From Trichoplax sp. H2 (Eukaryota; Placozoa; Uniplacotomia; Trichoplacea), in the NCBI GenBank assembly GCA_003344405.1, contig NOWV01000122.1:1-64000 (forward strand): 64,000 nt of DNA, in the 5' to 3' direction. Shown here one piece after another: positions 49,104 to 62,700 of the stretch. Both the position numbers and the translations under genes were made by a program. The notes under the pieces are model-generated. The model searched no databases. It worked only from the letters and a program-made list of their open reading frames with translations, and was not told the origin of the DNA. The first letter of the stretch is position 1; each line of letters starts with the position of its first letter.

Positions 49104-52100
49104 TTAATCTTCGAAAAAAACATCATCATCTTCTTCATTTGCTAGTTGTCTTCTTACTGTATATACATCGTTATTCCATAAACTGGTTTTTCTACCTCTT
49201 ACGGGTTGATTCATAGAATAGCCTTTCCTGTATAGCATAAGGAGAAATAAATTAATTTGAGCAACTAGCATTTTACTGCAATAGCGGAAAAAGTTGATAA
49301 AAAATTGTAATACTATATTGAATCACTATCAGTACACTATATCACACACTATACTATACCGTCAATTTAAGATAACATTACCTCAGCCATCTAATAAAGA
49401 ATAGATAACCACCAAGCAGGCAAACAGCCAATGCTCCACCAATAATACCATCTCGAATCACTATAAATTAGAAATAAACCACGTTATAGATAACATAACC
49501 TAGACGACAGCTAAAAAATTTATCAACATATTCAAAATACAGATTGTTAAATTGATGATACGAACTTCGATCTTGTTTACGCCTTATGAGCGTTTCATTC
49601 TTTGGCACTGGTAGACAAAGATTATCGTTGGACGGAAATGTCATTCTATAAAATCCATCTCTACATAAACATTGTCGATTCGCTCCGCAAAAACTGTTAT
49701 TATAAGCACAATGCTTGTCTTCAGTGCAACCGGATATTGGCATACAACCGTTATTAATGCGCTGAAATCCAACCTGTTGACAATGTATAAATTTTAGTAT
49801 AAAATAATCCATAAATAAGAGATTACAGTGAAACATAGCTTCCAATTAACTAACAGAAAATGAGAATATATTGACGTTTAATTTGGTATAGAGTACACAC
49901 GATGATCAATAACATCATGTTAGTCTACTTACAATACAAACACAACGTCCATCCCGACATTCCTGGTTTGCGTTAGAGCATTCCGGCTGACATTGAATAT
50001 TATCGGGTGGCATAATTAATTTATTGCAGCCAGTCACATTCTTTCCGGTGCTACTATCAACACACCAAATTTCCCTGTTGCCGGATTGTATCGACCACTT
50101 ACCAGTACGCCAGATAAATTGAGCACATGTAGCCTCAGATGGTAAACATCTTGTAACTTCAACCAAATTATTAGGGCAAGGTAAACCACCAGCATTAGCT
50201 TGATGTATAATTTGACGAGCTCTTACACGATAACCATTACCATTTTTCTGGTTGCAATCATAATGACATGGGCTATAATTACTCCAAGTTGTTAAGACGC
50301 AATCGCCTTTACAAGAGATATAACAGTCTTCCTTAGTGCTTATATCTAGTGTCGACTCTTTTACGTTAAATCCAATCTTATTTTCATTAGCCTTGATTAA
50401 GGTAGCAATACATTTTGAAGTATCAACTTCTAAACCATCATTTCGAATACAACGAATAGTACGATATCGTTTACCATGGCCGCATTCACTACCAACAGTG
50501 GTACAACGAGACCAATGACCTCTTGTAATACGATAATTGAAACATGGTTTTACATTACAAGGAAGTGATTGAAGCAAATGTTGGTGTTGTGGACAAGGTC
50601 TACCATTTCCAGTGGCATTATATAATATATAGCGCTGCCGCGTAATTGTTCCATTCAATCCACAGCTAGCAGAACAAGATGACCATGATGACCATTCTGA
50701 TAAAATACAATCAGTATTACACGGAACGTTACAATCACGCATTGTCGGTAAATTATTATTTGAGCAAAGTGATGAACCAACAACGACACCGTCACTTCGT
50801 TGGCAGTTAATAGCACGAAATTGTACTCCTTGACCGCATATTGGAGAAGATGGTACACAACGTGTCCACGGTGACACTGTCCAATAGTACTTATGGCAAG
50901 AATTAACGATACATGCTTCAGCTTGGACGGTATCAGTACAATCTAAACCAGATATATCGCGCAATAAGTATCGCGTTCTACGACGACTACCACGACTACA
51001 AGTTTGACTGCATGATGACCATTCAGACCACATACTATAGCCACATTGATTGGAACAGCTAATTTGACATGGTTCAACGTTAACAGGTTGCATAATTAAA
51101 GCTTCACATAGACGCTTTGGTATAGGCGATTGGTTAGAATCGATACAATATACTTTGCGTGTTCGTCCGCCATGACCGCAAGAGCTTCCATTATTTAGAA
51201 TACATTGACTCCAAGCGCCGGTAAACCATGAGATACCATGACAAGACCTTTGCTGGCATACTTCTGTCTCTTGTAGATTACCGCATCGTTTCACGTTACC
51301 CGATGCGTAATGGATAATTTGACGTTTCCTTCTTTTGATACCATAGCCGCATTCTTGATCACAATCACTCCAATGTGACCATTGTGTCATTTGGCAATGG
51401 AGTCCACAGTCAATTGTACATGTTTTCAAAGTAGCTGGTATACTATCCACATATTTGATACATACATCATTGTCAACAATTGTATTATCACTTCGTTCAC
51501 ATAACAAGCTACGCTTTTGTATACCTTTGCCACAGTTAGCATTGTCCAGTGTTAATACACAGCTATGCCACTGTCCAATGAGCCATTTATACGTGAAACA
51601 TTGATCATTGATGCAGTTAGTAACTTGCTTCAGATCTGCTTCAACAGTATGTTTACAAACTTGGAGGCCAGTTGACATATTGTAGTTATAAAAATGACGA
51701 ACTCGATACTTACGATCAGCATTATGATTACAGTTACTAGAACACTTTGACCAAGCAGACCATTCACTTAAAGAGCAGTCATTACTGCATGGTATTGAGC
51801 ATGAACGAACATGATCAGGTGCATTCAGTAAACTATTATTGATACAGACTTCATGATCGTCCATGGTATATCCATTATATACACAATCCACTTGCCTTGA
51901 TTGAATTCCACCACCACAAGCCATTGTTGAATTTTCTTGAAGTAATTTACACGATGACCAAGGGTGAGTAACCCATTGATACTGTGTTCTATTCTGACAC
52001 GGTGGTAAATCGCATAAACGTTTTTGAAGTACAATTCCATCTATCGTTCCATTATTAGGGCATGGCTTGCCACCATGGAGTGGATACTGCATAATAAATT

Positions 52101-53910
52101 TGGAACGTGTTGAATAACCTTCACCACAAGATTGAGAACAGATCGACCATGTTGTCCATTGACTTGATAATTTGCAATCAATAGGACAAGGAATATCGCA
52201 ATCGCGATTATTAGCTGGGATAGAATGATTACCTAACAGTGATGAACAATTGACCAAGCGCATCTGTTGACCTGTACCAATTCCACAAGTACTATTTGGT
52301 TTTGGTATACATGCATTCCATTGGCTAACAGTACAAATATCTTTTAAGCAATCAGTACAAGAACGCGTTTCTTCTAAATGATTGACAGATTCGCAATTCC
52401 TTCCAGTGCCTAATAAGTAACGCTGACGTTTACTCACCTTAGAGCAATTACCATGACAATCTGACCAACTTGTCCACTCAGAAAGTATGCAATCATCAAG
52501 GCAAGGTATTAAACAAGATCTATCTCGTGATGGTCGAGGCAAATGACTACAATTTTGATCGCTTAAAGTGCTACCATCATGCGATACGCAATAAACACTC
52601 CTTAAGGAAGTGCCTCGACCACATTGTGAATTCAATTGATCAGGTAAGCATCTACTCCATGCATCTGTGCGCCAATGAGAACAATTATTTTGACTACATC
52701 GTTGAGATTGGTTGAGAATGCCACAATCTTTGCCTGCATTCATAGGTGGGATAATGATTTTACGATGGCGTGAAGTAATACCAATACCACAGCTATTGGA
52801 ACATTTTGACCAATCTGACCATTGGCCTGTTAAACAATCTTGGCTACAATGAATAGAACAGCCACGAGCAAGGCTAACACGATCAATCTCTGTCTTATTC
52901 TTTTGGCAAAATTGATTTTCGACAATGGTGTTGCTATCACTATTGACGCAAATTATAGATCTTCGTTGTATGCCATTTTGGCAAGTAGAATTTTTATTCT
53001 GTACCGATGGATCGATGCTACATGCTCCCCAATCGGTGATAATCTGACGATAGTTGTTGGTACTCTTACTACTACAAATGGGTAATATGCAAAGTTGCTC
53101 TTGAGATAAAAGGGGGCAAGCTTGACCACCATTGATAGGATAGCGTAAAATTCGACGATATCTTTTTTGTATAAAGCTTGAAGGTGATGAAGTATTAGCA
53201 CACCCTTGACATGCTGGACTCCAATTCTTCCAATCCGATACTAAACAATCGACTTTTGGATAGCATAGTTCATCAAAAGTGGTACGAATATTGAGGTTCC
53301 TTGGACAGTAATGGTCGGCAATATAATTGCCATTGCGATCGATACAAACTAAGTTGCCTTTTCGTACTTGAATGTCGGCGTCATCTACTATGTAATCTTC
53401 ACATTGACCAAGATGCGATTTCCACACAGTGGATGATACAAGTTGGATGGATTGATTGCACGGCAATGAGTTATAACATGCTTGTTGTTGATACGTCGTT
53501 GGGCAATGGTAGATTTGTTGCTGATTGGGAACAGCTAAAACTTGACGATGACGAGATTGTATCCCTTGACCACAAGTTGTTGAGCAAGGACTCCAACTGG
53601 ACCATAGACTGAGTATGCAAGCATTGGATTGAGAACATGATGAACACGGTTGAAGATTGGGTGGTCTTGATAAATGACGACAATAATAATTGGGTACAAG
53701 CTGTTGATCTCGTTGACGTCGACATGTTACCTGGCGTGGTTGACCACAATTTAAGCGGCAACAAGGTGAAATCGGATGACGACTATATTGCCAAGTATCA
53801 ATGAATTGGCAGTCTTGCCAAGGGGTCGTCTTCCATACAAATTGACCACTGGTACATGCTACCAATAGAGTCATGACGATCACTAAAAGTAAATTGATTA
53901 ATTTGACCAT
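49104..53910 (-). CDS. THSD7: THSD7-like thrombospondin type-1 repeat membrane protein (copy 1, complete)
   Basis: Four coding exons join in phase to 1484 aa: 53910-49933, 49773-49500, 49460-49382 and 49227-49104. The start at 53910 was preferred to the in-frame ATG-like codon at 54024 because it begins a clean signal peptide (MVKLINLLLVIVMTLLVA), while a pyrimidine-rich acceptor ends at 53999, inside the longer frame. The ectodomain alternates about ten classical TSRs (e.g. LWSSWSPCSTTCGQG, QWSDWSKCSNSCGIG, EWSSWSSCSASCGLNG) with about eleven shorter W..C modules, the layout of THSD7A/B. There are WxxW C-mannosylation motifs, and four TSRs keep the CxxS/TCG O-fucosylation pattern. After the TSRs come two small Cys-rich segments (CRDGRCVC, then an EGF-like one with CGANRQCLCRDGFY), a TM helix (GIIGGALAVCLLGGYLFF) and a ~41-residue acidic-ended tail. 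The family is known for endothelial and podocyte guidance or adhesion; a placozoan role is unknown. Confidence 0.9.
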
Positions 53911-55105
53911 CGTTATTGAAGTGATTTTTGCAATGTTGGAAAATATCCTTTCGAAACTGTTTCTGTCTTGAAGAGAAGCAGACGATGAATTGCAATGCCT
54001 AAAAAAGAAGAAGAAGAGAGTCAAAATGTCACGGCGCTAATTTATTGGTCCTTTTAACACTGAATGACGTCAATGGAGTATTTTACCACCATGGGTACCG
54101 ACAGTACTGTATGATAACTACATTGAAATGGGCAATGGATAAAAGCGATGACTAGTGTATGATAATTAATGAAGCAGCGTTATTTATAATGATGAAATTG
54201 CTTTGAATAAGATTGGATTTGCAGTTCAATCGTTTGAAAAGAGAGAAAGAAACCAAAATTGATTTCTTAAAAAGGCAAAAGAAAAAATAACAAGGAAAAA
54301 GAATGCCGGTACACATAGGGGAAAAAAATGGATTGAAAATGATGCAAGAACCATGATCATTCCATTCAGTCATTTTTTTCCTTTCTTTTACCTCTCTTTC
54401 AAAACGACATCCAGACGATAGAGAATACTCAGTCTATGCTACCGGCTATAAACGAAGAATTTGTCAAGAGAGCGGCTACTAGGGTAGAAAAATCATCCAT
54501 TGCATTTCATTTGGATAACCTTGAAGAAAGTGCGGTCCTATCCTACTTGGCCATGGGATGCAACTATCAAGAATTGACCTCCCCCCCCCCTCAAATCAGC
54601 AAGGAATGATGCGACCGAAGCGTCCATGATTGAAGTGAAAGACACAACGATACCAGAAATGGAGCGTAAGACAAAAGACTGAAGCGTTAAGTCGACGTCG
54701 AGTGAATGACGCCGTTGGATTCAATCAATCTTGACTTACCTAGATTAAGAGTTTAGCGTTATGGCTTGTTAATCGTTGGCACGATTAAGCAAGGAATAAG
54801 TCAATGGGAGACGATCGTATCCTATCCAATGGAGGAGAAAAGCAACTCTTTTACATAGGATTGGATAGATAGTTATAGAAAAAGAGAAAAACTTGTACAG
54901 ACATGATTGGACTTACGTTGGTGTCGTCAATGGAGATAAGAAAGCTGAAAGCGTTCGACTTATCAGCGATCAACGTTGCACTGGACAGCCACAGCGTCAA
55001 CAGGCATCCAATTCTGAAAATGGTTCAACAGCAACAAAAGTATACTGTGACGAACGGATTTCAAGCTGAGAATTGACAGAGCACCATTAAAATAATAATC
55101 ATACC
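53911..55105 (-). other. Candidate 5'UTR exons of THSD7-like copy 1
   Basis: On the minus strand, a first exon ending at 55105 (AAG|GTATGA), an internal exon 55013-54917 (CAG before it, AAC|GTAAGT after it) and the coding exon from 53998 (pyrimidine-rich acceptor TTTTTTAG) form a plausible untranslated leader. The internal exon contains a short upstream ORF (MPVDAVAVQCNVDR, stop). This rests on splice-site appearance only. Confidence 0.35.
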
Positions 55106-55614
55106 TTACAGCAAGAAGAATCGATGTCTATCGCAAGTTCACCGGGAAAATATTTTCTGAACTGAGCCCAAAAATAGGTCCAAAATAAAATCAATTTGTA
55201 CAATGACCAATTAGAATAATAATAATACAGTACAGTAATGCACGATGAAAGCACAATCAATTGGACTGTAGCACTACAGTGTAAAGTATGGTGGATGATA
55301 AAACCGGTTTTCAGTTACGGACTTACGGCACGCAAGACGATCGGCATGGCTGATTCGACCTGAGATCGGTTCAATACCTTTATGGTCTATATCAGGCTGA
55401 TTACTATTTCATGTTAAGGGTACCTTGTATAATTTGCATTCTAGTCAGGTGCTTTAGGACAGTATTGTAGTGGATTTATCGTTGGATGCAATAGAAATCA
55501 TGGGATAATAAGTGAACTGCTTGTTCTTTGACTTTGGAGTTACGGCAACTGCAATGGTTGGGTAGTTTGCCAATCGATTTCATCTCTGGAGCCCAAAAGT
55601 GGGACAAATTAGGC

Positions 55615-55746
55615 CATGATGGATTATGGGATTTCTATCCAGGTCATCATGTTACCAACCCAGTAGTCCTCTACAGTCTACGCTCATACTCGTATACTGT
55701 ACCTGTATTGTCAGTAGAATCATGCAATGATGGATTATGGGATTTC
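55615..55746. repeat. Short direct repeat pair
   Basis: ATGATGGATTATGGGATTTC occurs at 55616-55635 and 55727-55746, followed by a diverged AGGTCAT / TGGTCAT. This is why the overlapping open frame appears to have an internal GLWDF repeat. There is no sign that the frame is coding. Confidence 0.7.
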
Positions 55747-57099
55747 CGTACTGGTCATTGCTGACGGCTAGTCAAGAAATCATTTTTCTTCCACTAGGGT
55801 GGTTGAAGAAAAAGAAAGAAAATAGAATCAAGTGATCATTGGGACTGGACAGTCGTTGATGAAGAAAGTAGTCGCTACTTTCTTCCTCAAGTCATCATGC
55901 TTGCTCATTTTCATGCCCGTGATAGAAAACTAGATAAAGTACAGTACTGTAGAACGTAGAGTGCAACTCTATCCATACGAGACTTGCAAACTCATGAGGA
56001 CTAGCAATTAAAAACAAGAATATATCCAAGTTATACCATAGGCAAAAAGACAACAGCCCTAGGACATTTTGCCTTTCAGCTAGCTGAGAGCTTTCTTTCT
56101 TTCCCTTACAGTGTATTTGCGGACTGTAGTCTTGTACTGTACACTGGAGGATACAAAGCCAATTGTATCACTTTTAGCAATTCCTCTTGTCGTACTGTAC
56201 TGTAGAAGCAATCGTGGATAGCCATGGCCGTTGTTTACTCTATTAGACTAATAGCTTGCAATTCAATGTTATTTATTTACCTTCTTTATTTTGCAACAAT
56301 TTGTAGAACAAGTTGTAATCAGATTCACTGATTACAGCACAATCATGATCATAATCCATGAGGATGACTACAACAGGTACCTTGTCAATAGGCGTTTTTT
56401 TTCCTCTGCAAACCCACTACTCACGATTGATAGGAAGTCCGAGACAAATCCCCTTAATGGAATCCAACTGCAATAAGTATTGCAAAGGGTTGAATGCAAT
56501 CTCTACAAACTCATCGACATACAAATATAATGTCAATCAAAGTGTCTAATTACCCAATCAATCCGTACAATACTCTACTCTGATCAATATTTTACACCCT
56601 CACTTAAAGGCTACATCTAGCAAGTAGCTTTAAACACTGTAGTCTCTCGTCACAAAGCTGTCAAACATTCTAACATCATCATCAGTAAAGGCTATTTGAC
56701 CTTCAATGACGGTGATTGCTGTCAGCTAGTGCCAGAAAAAATAAACTTGATACAATCATGACGATGTAAAACATGATTGACTGTGCTCGTAAGACGTAGT
56801 TACGGGGTACTACTGCATTGGCACAGTCATTAATAGTCAATAGCTTCCATGGCCCGATCTTTGGCCAAGCATAAATGTCCTACAGGTCAGCTGTAGGCTA
56901 CATCTAATCATTGGTAGTCCAGCGAAACGCAAGCTTGTTTTACGGTAGTTGCCGAGAATGGCTCAACCGTGTCAGGGACAACTCTACCATTTTAACCTCT
57001 AAAAAAGAAGAGTCTCTTCTTACAGGGGAAAAATCGTGGAGTAGCCCCTGATCGTGTGAACAAGTCCAAATTTCTTGGCGATACCAGTAATCAAGTCAT

Positions 57100-57330
57100 G
57101 ATTAGCACAACAAGGAAGCTGACGGAAGCTTATTGAATCAGGGTAGCAATCAGTCAGTTATTGGAATAAGCGAGCTTGATACAGCCATGAAGAAGCAACA
57201 TTTCCTGACTATATCAGGAAGGAAGTCACTATATTATGAACACAATAAGAAAGCTTATAGAACCAGGATAGCAATCAGCTAGTTGCCGGAAAGAAGCGAA
57301 CTTGATGCAATCATGAACAGCTCAAAATTG
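57100..57330. repeat. Diverged tandem repeat, two units with a ~126-bp period
   Basis: The core GCAATCAG(C/T)(C/T)AGTT...GAA...AAGCGA(A/G)CTTGAT(A/G)CA..CATGAA occurs at 57145 and 57271, each preceded by AAGCTTAT...A.(A/C)CAGG(A/G)TA. A third diverged copy is at 56715-56765. No ORF is preserved. Confidence 0.7.
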
Positions 57331-57540
57331 TTTTGCTGTATTCGTAATTGTTTGCACACTGTAATAAAACAAACTATCCCACCAAATCATTGTCTTACAC
57401 AATATAAAATTTACAAAGAGGCTTTTATTACGGACTTTCAGAATAATTAATCATAGAGCAATAATTAATTGGAAAATTTATTCACTCTATTACAAATAAA
57501 TGATCAACACAGTTAAAGAAGCTGCTGAAATACGATAGCG

Positions 57541-57835
57541 TATGTAACTTGTTAAGGAATTAACTTCTTCCTTGTACTAGTAATGAATTATTATCACAAT
57601 CATGGCTCTTTAGGTAAGCCTACTTGCGATAATGGCAACTGCTATTACCGAAAATAAACTCTATTGGATTGAGATACCAAGAAGGAAACTTTTTCACAGT
57701 ATTTGTAAAAAAATGATCATAATCAAGAGGCATTAGGAAAGCCTATTTACAATGATAGCAATCTCCTACAGTCCGATCTAAAATCGATTGGATTGAAATA
57801 CCAAGAAGTAAACTTCTTCACGATACTGCCAAATC
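57541..57835. repeat. Diverged tandem repeat, about 2.3 units with a ~124-bp period
   Basis: The blocks TTAGG(T/A)AAGCCTA (57611 and 57734), GGATTGA(G/A)ATACCAAGAAG (57666 and 57790) and AACTTCTTC-like (57562, 57687, 57811) are spaced 123-125 bp apart. The leftmost unit is truncated. The period matches that of the array at 57100-57330, so the two may be remnants of one old satellite. Confidence 0.65.
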
Positions 57836-58569
57836 ATTGATTTAAGGAATCAATTTAGAAATTAAGCTACACATTGCCACAAATAAATTTACAAAATAGC
57901 GGAGTAATTTCTCATTATTCCTCTTTGAAGGATTCCTAACGCATCGCTCGGAGCTTTCATTAATACTAATAATTGGTAGAATTGGTAAAATTTAAAAATG
58001 CCAATTCAGCTTATTTGACTGGGAAAATTAACAGTACTTTCTAATCGTCTAATCGATCCGTTTACCTCCTCAAGGTTTATTTCTAGTATTAGTTGCACTC
58101 GAATATTTTATGAAAATCGGCGTAATAAAAATTGATACAGACTATTACTAAACGAAATACAATTACCCATTAAGCTTGATACTCAACTCATCGGTAAATA
58201 GTATTTATTTACTCCATATGAGGGTTTAACTATTACCGTTCAATCTATCATAAGTAAGCTATTGCCGGAATACTACTGATAAGTCTTCTGATCATCTAAT
58301 TTTATACCTTTCATGTACCACCGTTAAGAACTAGTGCAGGGATTGCAGCCAAAGGCACCTATTGACCAGTAGTTTCGACAATAACAACGACAGACTGAAT
58401 TCCGGTCAGTATCCATCGCATATTAGCTTTTTGCCATTTTATATTTTATATTTAAGCTCTGATCCATGTTTTCTGTCAGCCTTTGCATTCTTTAATACCT
58501 ATTTAAGTAAACATCCATACATCCACATAATGTAAATATTCAATGTTAACGTATAATTTACCGCGGAAA

Positions 58570-58840
58570 CTTTCTGAACTTAATTGAACTGAATTTCATT
58601 TAGACCGATAGGATTATTATCATATCCTTACGTGGTAAAATTGATATTATTTTTAAATAGTGATATATCACTATTCATAGCAATTTTCTGAATGTCGATA
58701 TATTAAGGTGAAAAGTTAATTTATAATGATGCAAAATGGAGATTTTTCATCTTCAAGTATTAGTATGCAATACAATCTTTCTGAACTCGATTCAATTGAG
58801 ATGGATTTATAACGATAGATAGATTCTCATATCCCTATAC
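58570..58840. repeat. Diverged direct duplication, ~207-bp offset
   Basis: CTTTCTGAACT..ATT.AA.TGA and the following ATTTA....CGATAG.....TCATATCC.TA match between 58570-58631 and 58777-58838 with many substitutions. It is non-coding. Confidence 0.6.
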
Positions 58841-59702
58841 ATTATAGAGTAAAGTAAATGATCAAGTTTAATATTATATTCGTTTACAACAGCAAATTTT
58901 TGAAGCTCTTCTTTTTATACGTCGTATCTTGTATGAGTAATTTAGTGAACTATTATTGCCATTTAATCTTGTTCATGATACCAAATAACTACCGTTAAGG
59001 TTGTTGAAACCGATAGTTATAACTTACTACTTAAACAAAGCTATCGTCCGTGCTAAACCTTCATTTTATCCTTCTACCACCCTGTGAGGCTCGAAAGCTT
59101 GAACTAATTATCGTCCGTATACGAAAACTTAGCTGGGGAGAAGAAAGAAAACCAACCGTTCATTTATCATTCCGATGTAATATAAACTCAATCTGTAAGA
59201 CTCTTATTGCTAATAACAAATGTGAACTGATTTCTTCCTTATTACTACATTCATTTCTTCCGTACCCTTATTGACTAGCGAATCACTTAATCAATGCATA
59301 CTTGTTAATCACCTGTAACAAATCATCAAATCGAATTTCATTGCCAAGTGTCGTCGTCGCATACTATTTTTAACACGATGTTTATTTATCTACCTAATCA
59401 ATCCTTTCTACCGACCCATTTATTTTTATTTTTTAACTTGATTTTATTATTTTCCACCAATAAACGCCTGTAAATCCTTCGGTTAGTAGCTATAATGCCT
59501 ACAAGTTCAAACCTGACTACCCTAGCAGGTGGTCAGACATCAATTATTCCTTAAATTGTCGTCATCACTGGCTAATTTTATCCCAAAATTGATCTCTATA
59601 TCAGTTAGAACGTACGACCAAGTTATAAAAAAAATACTACCGTCATTTGCAAGCCATACAGCTAAATTGACGTGAAGAAGAAGAAGAAAAAAATAATAAC
59701 AC

Positions 59703-62700
59703 ATGTCTAAGTGCAATTCATATTGGATATGTTTTGCAATTTTATTGCATTTAGTCATCATTAGCAATGCTAACAATCAATCCAGTGTTTTTAGATGGGA
59801 TTGTTTAGTCTCCTTCACATCTGCAGACAGTCAGCCATGGAAAAGCTATGGAAGATTTTATTGCATTTATAAGCCGACGCATAAAATCTCACCTTATTAC
59901 TACTGTCGTGATATACCTAAACCGAAGGATATCAATAGTCCTTGCTCCAATTCAACTTTATCTCATATTTTAACATCTTGGAATTCATGGCAATCTAATT
60001 CATCGCTAAATTTGCGCTATCGAACACGAACTATTCTTTATAGTAAAGTTAGTAACTTCAAGTCAAAGCCTAAATTGATGGAAATGAGCATTCTTGATCA
60101 ACAGCATGAAGAAAATGCCAAGTTTACAAGATGGATAGTAGGACCGTGGTCTTCTTGTAAGCAACAATCTATTTTAAATAGTAATACGGCTACGAGTATG
60201 GCAAGATCAAGCCAGCATATGCTACCTACAACAATATCTAAAAGGTATAGAACAGTTCAATGTGTAAGCTATGATGGCCACTTTAGCCATGGTTGCTCAA
60301 TTCAAGCCAGACCCCATGCAGAAGAAATTTGTGCCATTGGTAGTCAATGCCAAGTCTCTTCTTGGTCATCGTGGTCAGATTGTCAATTTAGCCATAATCC
60401 ATCCAAATCGCCTCAAATAGGAATTCAATCCAGAAAACGCCATATTAATTATCTCAATCCTGATAATGGAATTTATTCGTGTCCTCCGTTGCTAGATCAA
60501 CGAACTTGCAAGCTCATTCATAAGCCAAAACCGCAATGGAAAACAGGCGAATGGACTTTATGCCAGATTCGTTGGCCTTCCTTATTAGCTGGGCAACAGC
60601 AATGTGGCAATGTCGGATGGCAATCGCGAGCAGTATGGTGCGTCAATGATCGAGGTAATATGGTTAATGAAAAATATTGCCAACATGATGGAGGACAAGA
60701 AAATAAACCAGTTTTCAATCGCTTATGTATAATCGATTGCAAGAGAGATTGCTTAGTTGGGCCTTGGTCAGAATGGTCATCATGTTGTTCACCTTATCGT
60801 TCATTTTCAAGACGCCATCGGCAAGTATTAATACCACCAAAACAAAATGGACAAGCCTGTCCACCCCTGACAGAAAGTAGAAATTGCTCAATGCGATCAT
60901 GCTATCAATGGTTTGCCGATAAATGGTCAACCTGTTTACTATCCAATGCTAATAGTCGTCCATATTGTCAAACTGGTCGTAAATTTCGTAGTGTTTATTG
61001 TATCGATCAAAATCATCGTATGGTCATGGATAGATATTGTCAATTATGGAAGCGGCCAGCTTTCAGTAAATCATGTACACTGCCATGCTTAAATGATTGC
61101 ATCCTTAGTCGTTGGAGCGATTGGCAAACTGAAACATTGCAACTAATACCGACAAGATTGAATTCAACCATGATGATGCTACAAGAAAATCGCCAAGTTC
61201 GTATACGTTATATCCTAGCGGATCCAGGTGTTGGTGGCAAACCGTGTCCATATTCATCCCAGCTTATCGAAAGTATGACTGTTAGGCATTATTTGCCTAT
61301 ATGGATCACTCAGTCTTGGTCAAATTGTACTTGTTTTGCCGATGGATGTTACCAATATCGGACCGTAAATTGCTTTGATGTCTTCGAGAAGAGAATTTTA
61401 CCCATGTCATTATGCCAATATCGAATGCAACCTCCATTAGAGCGAAAATGTCATGATCAACAACAAGAGCGCCCATTGCATTGCCAATTATCACCATGGA
61501 GCGATTGGTCTTCACCCCCTCCATCCTCATCAATGATCTTTTGCAAACCAAAAGCGCAAAATAAACGATTACGGGTAGTCCTACAATATCATTCTGTTGG
61601 TGGCCATCCTTGTCCAAGTAATATGACTCGTAATGGTCTTATCGTGGAATATACAAAATTGACCAATCTATCTTGTATTTCGTCTGCTTCTTCATCATCA
61701 TCCATGCCGTACTCATCTTCATCCAAGCTATCATCTACAAATTTTTATACTTGGCGTACAGGATCTTGGCAAGCATGCCTATTATTAAATTTTGACCGAA
61801 GAAACCCGTTGTGTGGTGTTGGCATGCAATCTAGAATGGCCCAATGTATTCACCTAGAGAATAATAATATTGTTGCGCTTAACTATTGCTTAAAGAATCG
61901 ATCATTAAAAATGCCAGAAATATTTCGAAAATGTTTCGTTCCATGCCAAGGTGATTGTAGTTTAACTCCATGGTCCGCTTGGTCGAATTGTTCACAATCT
62001 TGTTCTAATCACTGGATCAATCCAAATCGAAAGCGATATCGCACTTTTACAAATTATAATCGAGAAGAAGGTTTAAGAGTTTGCCGATATATCGATCCAA
62101 GCCACCTCGAACAGCAATCTAAATGCACCAATCGACATTGCTTTGAATACGCATGGTTACCCAGTCCCTGGTCCAGTTGTTTGCTCAAAGCTTCCAATTG
62201 CGGCCAAGGTTTACAACATCGCCATTTAACATGCCAAAGAAACGATTCAATCATTGTCGATCATCGTTGGTGCCAGCAATATGCTAAGAATAAACTCGCT
62301 ATTAATCGTCGATGCTTCAAAAATTGCTCGATCGACTGCATTGTTAGTACATGGTCAGTTTGGAATCCTTGCCAACATGATTGCGGTGACAGCTTAAGAA
62401 ATCGTACAAGAACTGTATTACGAGCTCCGCAATATGGTGGTCGTCCATGCCCAAGTTTATTCCAGTTAGAAATATGCCAAGAGAGACTATGCCATGATAT
62501 TCGTTGGCATTATACAACTTGGAGCCAATGTCTATTTCGTAATCTATCGAATCATTGTGGTCAAGGCTTTCAAAGCCGTAAAGTTTACTGTAGTGATCGA
62601 CATGGCCATGTCTTAGATGATCAACGATGCTTATTAATAGCTGATAAACCAAATTCAGTAGAATCATGCCATATTGCATGTCCTGGTAAATGCGTTTATA

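Larger units (their letters stand above)
55106..59702. other. Intergenic DNA between the two head-to-head THSD7-like genes
   Basis: No coding exon was recognised. It contains a 22-bp direct repeat (55615 and 55725), an 11-bp stem hairpin at 55861-55885, several TACAGTACTGTA motifs (55217, 55939, 56131, 56196), diverged ~125-bp repeats at 56715-57835, and a ~207-bp duplication at 58570-58840. Open frames at 55528, 56291, 56358 and 59050 have no family resemblance. Promoters of both genes must lie here. Confidence 0.5.

Noticed and set aside
53911-54024. N-terminal extension of THSD7-like copy 1 (start at 54024)
   Set aside because: The extension crosses a clear TTTTTTAG acceptor at 54006-53999 and would bury the signal peptide. 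The ATG at 53910 gives a normal secreted start.
54581-54590. Run of ten C as a possible G-quadruplex
   Set aside because: A single homopolymer run without the four separated tracts needed for a typical quadruplex; probably just a mutable homopolymer.
55528-55764. Small protein with two GLWDF repeats
   Set aside because: The repeat is a 20-22 bp DNA direct repeat. The rest of the frame has no family, and no splice context was found.
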